Numbered from the stretch's first letter, positions 14,163 through 25,901 are shown. The stretch: 64,000 nucleotides of DNA from Coturnix japonica (GCF_001577835.2 NC_029519.1:74086440-74150439); one strand, 5' to 3'. Made by a program: numbers and translations. The notes: generated by a model from the letters alone, not told the origin.

Positions 14163-14588
14163 TGTAGTGGAAATGCTAAATCACAGCTTGAAACACTGAT
14201 TGAGCACCTGGTGGGAACGCAGGACCAGCCCAGGGGAGCTGAGCTGCATGCAATGCACCCGAGTGACTGGAAGGGGTGAAGCCAGGATCCAGCCCTTCCC
14301 AGGCCTTATCTAAGGGTTGGCAGTAAAGCCAAGGGCATCTTGCTGGAGATCCTTGTGTATCTGAAGTCTTCTGGAGGTCAGTAGCTTCTTTCCTGTATTT
14401 TTTTGGTGCCTACTGTTGTTGTGCTCAAGCAAATCCTCTCTTCTTGTAGCCTAGGGCTTTGCTACTCTGCTGTCATTGTGCTTTCTATTGCATTACACAA
14501 TAGCATAAAATACAGGAATACACTTGCAGACCTGCCAACATCTATCTGGTGCTTCTTTGACTACTATGAAAATCAAAGTCTGAGTGTA
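14163..14588 (+). mobile_element. Possible solo LTR of an avian endogenous retrovirus
   Basis: A GC-richer block of about 425 bp begins with TG. It resembles, from memory, a dispersed galliform repeat of LTR type (GGGAACGCAGGACCAGCCC, CCTATTTTTTTGGTGCC-like and CAAATCCTCTCTTCTTGTAG segments). No internal retroviral region is attached and I found no clear target duplication, so family and ends are uncertain. Confidence 0.35.
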
Positions 14589-17486
14589 GAGTGTTGAGTT
14601 AATGTTAGAAATTACTGGGAATACCAGTTCATGAACTTAATGCTTAACTATTCAGTCAAGCAATGTGCTTCCTGTAAAGTAGATTTGATTTCAATGCTTT
14701 CGATGATCAAGAACATACCTCAGCAACAGATAAAACCAATGGCTTTCATCACATCTGATTCGCCTAATGTTAGCTCCCAGCCAGTGCATTTTATTATGCC
14801 TTATTCTACTGAAGGACACCTCGTTATGAGATTTTTGTTCTCATGTAGGTGCTTACATGAAATTATCCTCTTAATCTTCTCTGTGTAAATGTAAACCAGC
14901 TGAGCTCTTTGATTCTATTGCTGTAAAGATTCTTTCTAATCTTTTCATTTTTCCTGTGTGCTTACTCTGCACTACAGTCTTTTTAAAAACCTTTCTTAAA
15001 AGAACTTTCTTGTTTTCACATCAATGATATCCAATGGTACACTTCTCAGTGTAAAAGAAAGAAAATCACTCTTAGCTTTTTGTGCATCAGGTCCTTTTAG
15101 TGAGAGGAAATACAACAAAGCTCAAACTTATCTTCATATTTCTGCCTACCAAGACCTTAAGCCATCTTCCACCACAGTGGACAAGATTAACATTTGATTT
15201 CCTGAGGCCTTTTTGCCTCCTTTCACTCTCTCACTTCTTTATCATCTCTCAGTCATTTTAGCAGGTTGTAAATTAAAATGCCCAATACTGTCGTAATTTG
15301 CTGATTCTGTTTAGAGATCACTGTACTCAGTTTCCAATTCAGGTCTGAAAAGTAACCAATTAATGTGTGTTCTGTTTACTTTGCGATATTTTAGTTTCTT
15401 ACAAAGATGTGGTCTGAAATATTGGAGAAGGCTCAGTGCTTCCATCAACTTTTCAATAGAGCTTATGGCCTCAGTGAGAATATATCACTTAACTAGCATT
15501 GACAATAAGAAATAATCATGTTACCCATGCTTTCTTTCTCCATTCTTTAAAGATGAAAGACCCACCAGACTGCTCACTTTTTTTCTTTTTTTTTTTTTTT
15601 TGGGATTTTCTTACAGATTTTTCTTCCTTTCAGCTTTCTGAAACCAACTTACTGTTCCAAGTTTTATTGAAAATCAGTTTTAAGGATCCAAGAGAGCTAC
15701 TCAAACAGCATTTTTAAACTCTCTGTTGCAAGTTATCCAGACCTGCTTATTGAAAAATATCCTGCTTCAATGGATACTTAAAAAACATCTTTGAGTGACT
15801 GTCAGAATAGAGAAAACACCATCATTGTTGTCATCATCACTAAAAGATGCAAATGCCATCACACTATCTTGATTTTTCTTCGAAGCCCAAAAGAGAAACA
15901 TGTGGAGAAGCTTCTGTATCTTCTGCCACGCTGTAGACAATTGTCTACATTGTCATCATTCGCCATATCAAAATTAAAAAGAAAAAACTACAAAACACCA
16001 CTTCATTACATTTTTTTGTTCTAATTTTTTTTTTAATCCTCACTTCTGATGACCACACATAGTTTTCCTTGTGCCTTTACTAGTTCCTACAGTTTTATGG
16101 CTTAATTTAGATACTTTGTGATATATACAATGCATGAGATATGTAAACTAATGTTGTTATTATTACCATCATCTCATTTTACTTCCCGTGTCTGACATTT
16201 GAGCTGGGGTGGTTTTCATTTACAGTTGTAGGGTTTTTTGTTTTTGAATGAACATTATGCTTCTCTCTTTATTTTTATTTTGAGCTGGTACGGCCAAAAT
16301 ATTTCTTAGCTCTGTGGCACTGTGAAACTCTTTGCATGAAGCAGAAAGGTCAGAGGTGCAGAGCACACATGGTCTAGTCATGAGCAATGCAATGATAAAC
16401 ATGCTGTTGTCAGAAAGTTTCAGTGCTCAGATAAGATGCAAAGCCAGCTGGATCAGGTACCATTGCTTTACAAAGAGGCAAATACTTATGCCTGAAGGTG
16501 TAATACCAAAATTATTCTTATTCTGTCATCATTTATTAGCTGCAGAGCCTCAAGAGTAAGATCAGGCATACAACTTGTGAGTACCTAAACATCACGTTAT
16601 TTATTTGCTCATATATTTTAATGGTCTGGAACTAGCAATTGTCAGCCTGATAGCATACTCATGTCCCCCTACTGGGCACACAATGAGCCTGTGCTGACCA
16701 GCTGGTTGTCAGTATACTGCTCATTGGAAAGGAAGGATTCTTGATATTTCTGGGTTGCCATCTTTCTCATCTGTTTGGGTTTATTCCTTCTATTAGCATT
16801 TATATAGTTTGTAATGTAAGTACTTTTTTTTTTTTTTTTCCACTTCTGAATTTTGGATGGTTTCTTTTCTTCACTTGAACTATTACTAATGAATAACAGC
16901 CCTACAGTATCATCTGGGTTTTATCCATTTTGTTTCATGGTTCCCTCTTCTTTATGTGGTTCAGTAACCTACATGCTTGCTTCCTTGGAGGTGAAGGTGA
17001 GAGCTCATCATTAACTTCCTCTAGACAAGATGGTTTCCAGATCAGAAGGCAGCCTGTTCCTCTGTGCCTGCTGGAGCAAAGACAATCTTGCTCAATACAG
17101 ATACTATCCAATGTGCTCCCACATACAAATACTCAGCTAAACTCTAGGATTCCTGTATGAACAACAACAAAGAAAAGATGCTTCCAAACTGCTGATCCCA
17201 GAGCCTGACCTTGGTGGGAGACAACAGATCACAGCTTTGTTATGTTATCAACTCCATGATGAGTAAAATGTCATGACTCAGTGGCATCTCACTGGAAAGA
17301 GGAGCTTGAAGTTGAAACTGTGAAGCATAGTCCTCCCACCTTCAACACCTACTCATAACTATTACTGCATACAGCTGCATTAGTGCAGCCCAACTGCATG
17401 AAGAAGGAAGTCATATCAGCCTGATAATTTTCAGCCTAGAAAGTTAATTGTACAGTTGATGTAGCCCAGCTGCATCAACAGAGGTG
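14589..17486. other. Unique AT-rich DNA with T-runs
   Basis: No gene recognised. Homopolymer-like T tracts lie at 15578-15601 and 16824-16839. Confidence 0.5.
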
Positions 17487-17551
17487 TAGAATGATAGAGT
17501 CATAGTATCACTGTAATTGGAAAAGAACACTGCTGTCATGTAGACCAGCCC
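17487..17551 (-). mobile_element. CR1 LINE 3' end, outer copy, first piece
   Basis: Reverse CR1 terminus (ATAGAGTCATAGTATCACTG, AATTGGAAAAGAACACTG) that stops at GACCAGCCC. The following consensus appears at 17720, after a second CR1 in between. Confidence 0.75.
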
Positions 17552-17719
17552 TACAGAATCATAGGCTCACCAAGGTGGGGAAAGACCTCTAAGATCATCT
17601 GATCCAATCGTCCACCTATCACCAATATTTCCAACTAAACTATGTCCCTCCATTTGATATCTAAATATTTCTTGATTTCCTCCAGGGATGGTGACTCCAT
17701 CACCTCCCTGGGCAGCCCA
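17552..17719 (-). mobile_element. CR1 LINE 3' end, nested in an older CR1
   Basis: ACAGAATCATAGGCTCACC starts a fresh reverse CR1 3' end. It runs through AAGACCTCTAAGATCATCTG and CTCCAGGGATGGTGACTCC to GGGCAGCCCAT. It sits inside the copy represented by 17487-17551 and 17720-17832, so it is the younger of the two. Confidence 0.85.
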
Positions 17720-17832
17720 TCATCATCATACCCACTAAACTGAAATCCTCAGTGTCACATCTTCCCTTTTCTTTGGCACCTCCTTGATAGTGACTCTACT
17801 ACCTCTCTGGCCAGCCTATTCTAATACCTCAC
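17720..17832 (-). mobile_element. CR1 LINE, outer copy, second piece
   Basis: CATACCCACTAAACTGAAATCC, then CTCCTTGATAGTGACTCTAC and CTCTGGCCAGCCTATTC: more diverged than the nested copy and continuing the 17487-17551 piece. Confidence 0.75.
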
Positions 17833-17871
17833 CTGTAGCTTGGTTCTCTCTCCCTGTGCTCATGAAATGCC

Positions 17872-18352
17872 TGCCTTCAGTACTGTGTTTAGCTCTGAGG
17901 CCTACAGCATAAGAGAGACGTGAACCTGCTGGAGAGAGTCCACAGGAGGCTACGAGGATGGAGTACCTTTCTTATAAAGACAGTCTGAGAGACCTGGGCT
18001 TGTTCAGCATGGAGAATAGAAAGTTTCAAAATACATTGTTGCTGCCTTTCAGTACCTAAAGGGAGCCTTCAGGAAAGATAAGGAGGGATGCTTCTTCAGG
18101 GAGTACAGTGACAGAACGAGTTTTAAGCTAAAAGAAGGTAGGTTTAGATTAGATACCAGGAAGAAATTCTTAGTAAGATAGTTGTAGACAGTGACAGAGA
18201 ATCAGTGGATGCCCCATCCCTGGAAGTGTTCAAGGCAAGTTTGTATGGGGTCCTCTGCAATCTGGTTTAGTGGAAGCTGACCTTGCCATAGGAGTGAGGT
18301 TAGAAATTGATGATCTTAAGGACCCTTCCCATCTAAACCACTCCATGATGTA
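17872..18352 (+). mobile_element. CR1 LINE, end of ORF2 plus 3' UTR
   Basis: It begins in the 'VQFWAP'-type coding region near the end of ORF2 (CAGTACTGTGTTTAGCTCTG) and continues through GGAGAGAGTCCACAGGAGG, GACCTGGGCTTGTTCAGC and CCCCATCCCTGGAAGTGTTC to a decayed CCATGATG tail. It lies back to back with the minus-strand CR1s to its left, separated by only 40 bp. Confidence 0.85.
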
Positions 18353-18558
18353 CTGCAAAATTACCATGATTGTTCTGCCTCCATACCATGAGCCAAACTC
18401 CATGATTCACAATTGCCACGACTTCTGAGCTATGTAATCAATTCCCCTTTAATTGTCAAGATGGCATCAAATACAGAATTATGTTGTGACAGAGATAACA
18501 TTTTTTGAATTAGAAATTATCTTCTATGTTATTTAAACTTTTGGAAGCTATTTGTTTC

Positions 18559-19960
18559 CTCCTAAATCATCAGGGGTTTTGTCTGCTCCCCAGCCAAGAC
18601 TACCAGGTCAGAGAGTGGAGTACCCTGAGGATAACTGGTCTGATCTTTAAAGACAGATGTAAAGAAGGCATTCAGAAACTCTGCCTTTTCTTTATCCTCA
18701 GCGGTCACATTCCCAGCCTCATCCAGTAAAGCGTGGAGACTCTCCTTAGTCCTCTTCTTACTGCTGATGTATTCGTAAAAAAGTTTCTTGTTCCTTTTTA
18801 CCCCAGTGGCCAGGTTGACTTCAAGCTGGGCTTTTGCCTTTCTGATTTTCTCTCTACACATCTTAACAACTTCTCTGTACTCTTTCTGAGTCACCTGTCC
18901 CTTCTTCTGCAGGAGGTAGATTCTCTTTTTCTCCCAGAGCCTCAAGAATAGTTCACTATTTATCCATGCCGATCTTCTTACCCACTGGCTCATTTGGTGG
19001 CTCTTGTGCTTTTAAGACTTCCTCCTTGAAGAGCGACCAGCTGTCTTGTACCCCTTTACTCTCTAAGACTGAACCACATGGGACTTCTGCTACTAGTCTT
19101 ATGAACAGTTCAAAGTCCTCCACCCTTCAGAAGTCCAAGCAACTTTGCTGCTCCCCCTGCTTCCTCCCCCGAGAATTGAGCACTACCATTTCATGGTCAC
19201 TGTTCGAAACAGCCCCCAGTCTCCACATCTCCCACCAGACCTTCTCTGTTTGTGAACAGCAGGTCTAGTGGGGCAGCTCCTCTTGTAGGCTCTCTCACCA
19301 GCTGCATCAGAAAATTATCTTCCATACACTCCAGAAACCTCCTAGACTGCTTCTTCTGCACTGTGTTGTATTCCTAGCGTATGTTGGGGAAGTTGAAATT
19401 CCCCATGAGGACAAGGGCTGGCAATTGTGCAGCTTCTGCCAGCTGCTCGTAGAACACCTCATCTGTCTCTTCATCCTGGTTTGGTGGTCTATAGCAAACG
19501 CTCACCAAGATGTCTGCCTTCAGTGCTTCCCTTGATCTTTGCCCATAGGGATTCAACCTTATCATCCCCAGCCACAAGCTCAGTAACATCAAATCACTAA
19601 CATGAGAGCCACACCACCACCCCTCCTTCCTTGCCTATCATTCCTGAAGAGTTTGTAGCCATCCATTGCAGCACTCCAGTCATGGGAGCAGTCTCACCAT
19701 GTTTCTCAAATGGCAACTAGGTCATAGTTAGTGTGCAGCACAATGGCTTCCAACTCTTCCAACGTAGAATACCATTTTACCTTCCATTTAGTAATAAGAA
19801 GGTAATAAGTTGAGACTTCAATATTCCAGTCAGGCAGATCTTCTCACCAGGCTTTATTCTTTCCCAGAAGAATTTATGTTCATAAGGACATTGCAATTCC
19901 TGTTATTGCACAGGTCACTAGCGTTGGTATGTAGGAAATTAGCACATTTCTCTCCTCTGG
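18559..19960 (-). mobile_element. CR1 LINE 5' portion: endonuclease domain and linker of ORF2, 3' end absent
   Basis: On the minus strand, fragments read in CR1 order. They are LEELEAIV and the ETW region of the endonuclease N-terminus (about 19680-19780), GYKLFRNDRQGRRGGGVAL (about 19600-19650), VSVCYRPPNQDEETDEVFYEQ with LVLMGNFNFPNI (19374-19510), then the linker with AWINSELFLRLWEKKRIY, EYREVVKMCREKIRKAKAQ and EKAEFLNAFFTSVF (18562-18960, a 143-aa open stretch). A patch near 19910-19950 resembles the sequence just upstream of the endonuclease, though the interval 19790-19910 matches poorly. RT and 3' UTR are missing. Such a 5'-only piece is unusual for CR1, which is normally 5'-truncated. 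Confidence 0.85.
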
Positions 19961-22900
19961 TCCCTGGGTACCTAGGTTAATTTTGTTCTTGACATCTAGA
20001 TTGTATGCTACATTACTTCTTATTTATTCTTTTATTAATTGAATACCTTCCTAATTATCTTTCCTGTCTGCCCCCATTGAGCAGTGAGCTGCAGGTTACC
20101 CAAAAATTTCACTTGCTTTTAAAGAGAAACTGATCTTCCACAAAATCACTCTTTCGAAACAAATCCTCGGTTTAATCCATTTCTCTTCTGAACAGTTCAC
20201 TTCCACAGTTTCCATACTGCTTCTTTCAGAGAACAACAAAGTCCAACCCTTGTACACAGTCCTTGCAATAAATTCTCTGCAATTCCTCTAGGTTCATTAT
20301 AAGTTGTTTGCAGTCTGTGGAACCACCCATGATGCAATCCTTAAAAGCTATGTGCATTGTCACTTATTTCTGCTGCATAATTAGGGATTTCTCTATAATG
20401 ATTTTCCTTAAATGCAGTATCTGTCAGCAGTCCACAGGTCTAGAGTATGTAGCTGCTTTCAGCTGTGTTGCTCTGTTCTCTATTATCTGGTGATGCTGAA
20501 GTGCTACAGAGAATTTCTCACGCCTTCATGGAAGAAAACAGTAATAAAGAAAGCCTCAGCAACCATAGTTGGGGGAAGAAAGAAAACAAACAAACAACAG
20601 TGATCAGAAAAAGGGATTCATTGATATGCATAGAGATCCATGTTGTTTCCTTGGAAACCACCATTGCTACTCTTCAATTTAATCCTTATTAAACACCTTT
20701 CTCTTCCAGAAAAGAAAACACCATGGAATTTTATTTTCTCTCAAGTTCTGCTGTCCCAAATCCCTAAAACTGGATGGGGAAAGATGTAAAAATGCTGAGG
20801 TAGCTGCCTGTCAGCATATTTGCTTTAATATTTGTGCATTTCAGGTTCAGTGAATGAAGAATTTCTGTTTCTGGCTAGCACAATTGAGGAAGCCTCTCCT
20901 TATTAAAAAACAAGGAAACAGGAAAATGCCAAGTAATCTTAGAGTGTTGATAAGGGTGAGTGTGAAGTATGTAAATAAAAGATGCTACTTTACAACCAGC
21001 GATTCGTATTGTTTATAGAACATTTAGTCCCAAGCTGCAGGAAGCTCTTCTGTGATCTTAAAGCTGAGTTATTCTAGCAGGTCAACAGAGAAGTAGTGAA
21101 GTAACAACATGCTTTTAATTCATACATCTGTATTTGGGATGGTGCCATTTCTGCATTCTCCCATTGCAACTACCCAGAGCTATTTGTTAGGTGGGTGGAG
21201 GAGGAGGTGGGCAGACTTAGCTCATGCAAGTAGCTTTGTTGACATGACTGGGAAAGGTTTGCTTAATTTTAACAGAAAATTAATTACTTGATTGAGATCA
21301 GCATTTTCTGTTTGATGTGCACAGAGAGCACAGCAGGTCTGAGCACAGTCATGTGAGCATTGCTAGATGTGTACCACAAAAAGAGCAGTGCTGGTTGTGG
21401 TGGAGGGAGGGATTATGTCAGATTGCCCTTTGGAGCAGCTGGAGACAATACACTTGTAACCTTCCAGAGAGAGGCTAAGCAGCTGTTCCTAGGAGCAATC
21501 CTCTTTATGTGAATAATGCCATCAGTCACCGCTGTCGTGTACACAACCAGACAGGGATGATGACTTCTTCAAAATAACCCTCCTAATAACCTTCTAATAC
21601 CCTCCTAATAACCTACTAACTCTTGGTTTGGTGGAATGAAAGGAAATATGTCTTTATTAGAAGCTCTAACAGTTAGGAATCTCATTTTTTTCATGTGTAC
21701 ACCTGTTTGGGACATTCAAAAGAGAAGAATTCACACAGAAAGCAGCTCCTGCCTCTGAAAAATTCAAGAGAAACGAAACCTGTCATTCTGGTAGAAGAAG
21801 GATCCTTCACCTCTTCTTCATGTAAGGGGCATTTTTACTTTTCCTGGTGATCACTTAATCATAGGAGATTAAACATATGGTAATTGCAGATGTAGTGCCG
21901 TTCCAGGGTTTCAATGGCAACAGACTGATTAAATCCTCTCAAGGCTAGAGGTATCATCAGTGCTGTCTTGAGATGCTGAACTTGACCCTGCAATAGCATC
22001 CATCACTCCTCTGTTGGTTTCTTAGAGCTCTTGTGGATTGTTACCCGAATTGACAAAGCCAGCCCACCACAAATCTTCAACATACTTATAATGGGAGTAT
22101 AAGATCTTACACTTCTCTGCAACGTGCGTATCAACTATCAAACAACGAGAACATTGTTGTGTTATTTAGGCTTTTCTGCTTTGAACCATCCTCTGGAGTG
22201 TGGTACTGCTGTTTTTTCTTTAAAAGAATGGTCAAACAAAAGAAAACACTTCAGCCTCTCACCCCAGTAGAAAATGGAACCCCAAACTAAATGAAAACGA
22301 AGCCAAACAAAAACCACTGGAAAGCAAAAACATCTCTGCTCCCTCCTCTTTTCTTAGATTTGAACATAAACAGGAAATCTAGAGGACTCTGTTTGCTCTA
22401 GTCTTCTTGATACAGTGCAGTATCTCGTTATCTCACCTGTCTAGAGAATGACATGAGCTGTAGGTTACAGTTACAGATGCTGAATAAATAATGTCTTGGG
22501 TGTTGCACTAACAAGAAAAGGGTGTTTCTAGTGGTGCTTCTTCATACCCCTTTTAAACACCTTCAGGACAGTGCTTAACATGTCGTGTTGTAAGCACCCT
22601 CTATCATGAATGAAACTTGTGATTTAGTCAATTCCAAATTTCAGGGTGTCAAGTGTATTCTGAATCATATCAACTGTACACAGCAGGAATTTGTCATATG
22701 CACTATTTTTGACCATGAGTAACAACCATCCATGTCAGCTGACAAATATGATAAAAAGCACTTGCTTTATGTTGCTGTTTTTACTCTAAGTCACTCTCTT
22801 TCCACCTTTCCTGAGCTGCTGTGATACCATTTTTAGTGTGTTACAGGGTTTTACATAACAAGTACTTTCCATTTCTATGTTTGCATCTGAAGCTGGCCAA

Positions 22901-23501
22901 CACTTTTCACTTCTGGCATTCCCTTGAACTTTCAATGCCTCTTTGGTCCTCCTTATGTGCTGAATCTTAATAGTTCATTTTTTGGTAAACTCTCCTCAGG
23001 ACAGTAATTATTTAATCCCCATAGCAAACAGCCATTCTCCAATGACAGCTTCAATTTTCCAAAACACTGAGGCTACATTTCTTTTTAACTACGTGGTGAG
23101 ATCATTCTTAGAGGAAATAATGCATTAGCCTGTTCAAAATGACCCTGGTTCCTACAGCTATTTCCTATTCTGAATTACGGAGGTCATCTGAGGGAATTAT
23201 GCTCCTTCTCTATACGTTTCTCTTGGGAGCATGAATAGTGAGGACAGTCCATCTGAAAACCATGATTTTCTAATGCTGCATAACAAAAATCACACCAGTG
23301 AGCCACATCAAAGCCATTGTCTGCAATCTGGCAGCTGAACACAGGCTGCTGCCTGCCTTTGGACCCAAGGTATTTGCCCAGTCTTTTGTTAGACCAAGTA
23401 ATCTGTATGTATTTCCCTTTCAGTTGGCAACTTGTGAAATTAAGTGGTACATCAAATTATAGCCAGTGTGTCTTTTTCATTTTAGGTCTTCTTAATCTCA
23501 T
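19961..23501. other. Unique DNA without recognisable gene
   Basis: No exon or repeat family recognised. There is a tandem-like patch of CCTCCTAATAACC variants at about 21578-21616. Confidence 0.5.
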
Positions 23502-23631
23502 AATCCCTGGGCAACCTGATCTAGTAAATGTGTATGTTTGGTGGCCCTGCTAGGCAGCGGTGTTGGAACTACCTGTTCTTTAAGGTCCCTTGCAACCTAA
23601 GTCATCCTAGGATTTTATGGTTCTATGATTT
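23502..23631 (+). mobile_element. CR1 LINE 3' end
   Basis: CCTGGGCAACCTGATCTAGT, then TTTGGTGGCCCTGC, GTTGGAACTACC and TTAAGGTCCCTTGCAACC to a GGTTCTATGATT tail. Same subfamily as the copy at 32862-33065. Confidence 0.92.
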
Positions 23632-24599
23632 TCAGTTTTCATTACTGTTTTGAAGTCAGTTCTACAAGTTATTAAGTGCCTGTTATTATGAGCTGGTGAA
23701 TTGAAAGCCCTTATCTCTTAGAAGAAAAGGTGCATATGCTGTGAGTTACTCTGCTTAAATATGAGCCGGTTACCTGAAACTACTCATTCCTTTTCCAGAT
23801 CCTCCAAGATTTCTGATTTCTTTTTTTGTCCAAAACATTTAATTATTTTAATACAGTAGCCATCAAGACAGTCAGGTCTGATAAATTTGGAATTAAACGT
23901 TCAAACATGTTGAGAAAACATTTAGTGTCTAAGGTACTTTGTATCTGAAAACCTTTGATTTTCTTAGAGGTTTATCTTTTACATCTGGACAGTGTCTCAA
24001 GTAAATAACCAGATTTTCAAAAGACATAAGGAGACATCACAGTTTTTAGCTTTGAATTCATCCACAGCGCACACTTCACAATCCCCTTTAGGCTTTATAA
24101 ACATCCCTTTGAGTAACTCCTGAGCTCTTGTCCACGAATGAGGTACCACTATGTGCTCTCTTCCTGCCATACCTGACCTTCTGTTCTTCCAGAGCAGGTA
24201 CACTGACTCCTCTACAAGGGTAATACTTCTCCTAAAGCACCAATAAAAGTGGTTTAGAATTTTGCTTTTAGACATTATGGGGCAAAAGACAAGAGATGCT
24301 CATACTCAAGGTATTTTATTTCAGCTAGGAGGGAAGATCTGCTACTCTATAAACCAAGTCTGTTTTCTGGAAATGAATTTATCCTCATTTCTCTATTTGA
24401 AACTCTTGAACTTTATACTAGTTAATCAAATACTCTTTTAGCCAGAAGGAGGGTGTAAACACAAGAGTGACATAACAGCTGACTGACTGACATAGAACAT
24501 TCTCACTTCCAGTTTCCTGCTACATTAATAACTTAATCAAGTAACTGTTTGATATAAAAAACAAATAATAATAAAAAATTAGCCAAGGACCCCAACCCT
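23632..24599. other. Unique AT-rich DNA
   Basis: No recognised feature. It forms the AT-rich side of the GC-richer island. Confidence 0.5.
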
Positions 24600-24997
24600 A
24601 ACCAATTACATTGCTCATTGTGCAGTGCCACAGCCTCCTTTCAGGATAATCATATGCTCTTCTGTCAGCTAAACCTGACTGCTCATCTGAGAGGGTGGTG
24701 TAGCAGGTAGGAGGTGACAGGGGACAGTGGATGGGCTGGGCATCCTGCAGTGCTGTATGTGAATAGTGGGTGACTTGGGGATTTTTTGATGTGCTGGAGC
24801 TGGGGGTGGGTCTTTCCTTTGGGATTGGTGGGGAAACAACTTGAACACTGGCCCTGCAGCCACGTGTGCAGGAGGCTGAGTTCACTCCCACGAGGGGGAG
24901 TCTGGATGGACTGGATATCTTCACACATGTGGTTTATCCAGAGATGACAGACAGGTTTGTGGGCTGATGGTGTGCAGTCAGAGATGCAGTCAGAACT

Positions 24998-25026
24998 CCC
25001 TCCCTCCCTCCTTCTCTCTCTCTCTG
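24998..25026. repeat. Pyrimidine microsatellite (TCCC)n(TC)n
   Basis: A short pure CT tract of about 29 bp. It could act as the polypyrimidine tract of a plus-strand splice acceptor (TAG at 25027-25029) or may simply be a microsatellite. Confidence 0.8.
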
Positions 25027-25039
25027 TAGTCATGCTTAG

Positions 25040-25348
25040 GCTCCTGTACAGGAACCATCTGGACAGGGAAGACAAAGCCGCAAGAAGGCCCTGGAGGCTC
25101 AGCAGCTGGCAAAATACCAGCAGGTAGTCAGGGTTCTTAAGCAAACTCACTGCAGGGTCTTCACCACTGCGACACTGACAGGTGTCACTGTTCAACAAAT
25201 CACTGGCAAGGTGCTTCTTGCCCCTGGGGTGACAGGCAATTGCTGTCCCTTGGCCTCACTCTTCCTACATTGCTGCCTAACACCTGCAAGTCACTCTCCA
25301 GCACAATATGTTAGTTCAAGGGCATTTTATTCAACTGTTAGACCATAG
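25040..25348 (+). other. Unassigned open frame with splice-like ends, possible exon or degenerate gene
   Basis: About 102 sense codons are open on the plus strand between a TAG at 25037-25039 and a TAG at 25346-25348. There is no early ATG. A long pyrimidine tract (24998-25026) ends in TAG at 25027-25029, a CAG lies at 25049-25051, and CAG|GT falls at 25121-25125, so a 72-bp exon (25052-25123) is possible. The frame contains SRKKALEAQQLAKYQQ and then VVRVLKQTH. The second segment faintly recalls VYKVLKQVH of histone H2B, but the rest does not match convincingly. It could be chance, since the local GC content lengthens open frames. Confidence 0.2.
25326..25331 (-). terminator. Poly(A) signal AATAAA of the H2A-like gene
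   Basis: The plus strand reads TTTATT, so the minus strand has a canonical AATAAA 78 nt past the TGA stop (25410-25412). TG-rich sequence follows within about 30 nt. I see no histone 3' stem-loop between stop and signal. The mRNA is therefore expected to be polyadenylated, as for replacement and testis variants rather than replication-dependent H2A. Confidence 0.6.
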
Positions 25349-25409
25349 TGAGTAATTTGGCAAACGAGACAGCCCTTGCCATGCCAATATGGGACAGAAA
25401 TTTCTGCTT

Positions 25410-25870
25410 TCACTTGACACTAACAGCAGCAGTGGCACGGGCAGGCGCAGACTGCTGTCTGCTTCTTCTCTTCATCTTCTTGTTCTTCTTCATTCTGGAG
25501 GGTGATGCCATGCGGTGGCTTTTTGGGGCAGCCCTGCCACGGTACTTGGGCCTGCTTCCCAGAAGGTGCTTGAGTATAGAGCTGCTCTTCACAGACATCT
25601 GCAAGTGCTGTGGAGAGATGCACTGTTGGTTGCTCTTCTTGGAAATCTTCCCAGCCATGTCCACGGTCTTGTGTGTCGCCCACTGTAGCACAGCAGCCAG
25701 GTAGACAGGGGCACAGGCTCCAAAGCGCTCAGCAAACTGACCTCTGCGCAGCTGCCTCTCTATGCGGCTCACAGGGAAGAGCAGCCCAGCCCGGGAGGAG
25801 CGACTCTTTTTGGTCTTCACTTCCCGGCGCATGGAGGGCTCCCCAGAGCACGATGCCTCAGGCTCCATCA

Positions 25871-25901
<31 letters not shown>

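Noticed and set aside
19374-19592. Endonuclease-like open frame as a host gene
   Set aside because: VCYRPPNQDEETDEVFYEQ with MGNFNFPNI is CR1 ORF2 endonuclease, collinear with the rest of the LINE fragment.
24683-25198. Minus-strand open frame of 171 codons downstream of the H2A-like gene
   Set aside because: No domain, low-complexity RERERRR from the CT tract, and overlap with other open frames; GC-richer composition alone can keep it open. Not fully excluded.
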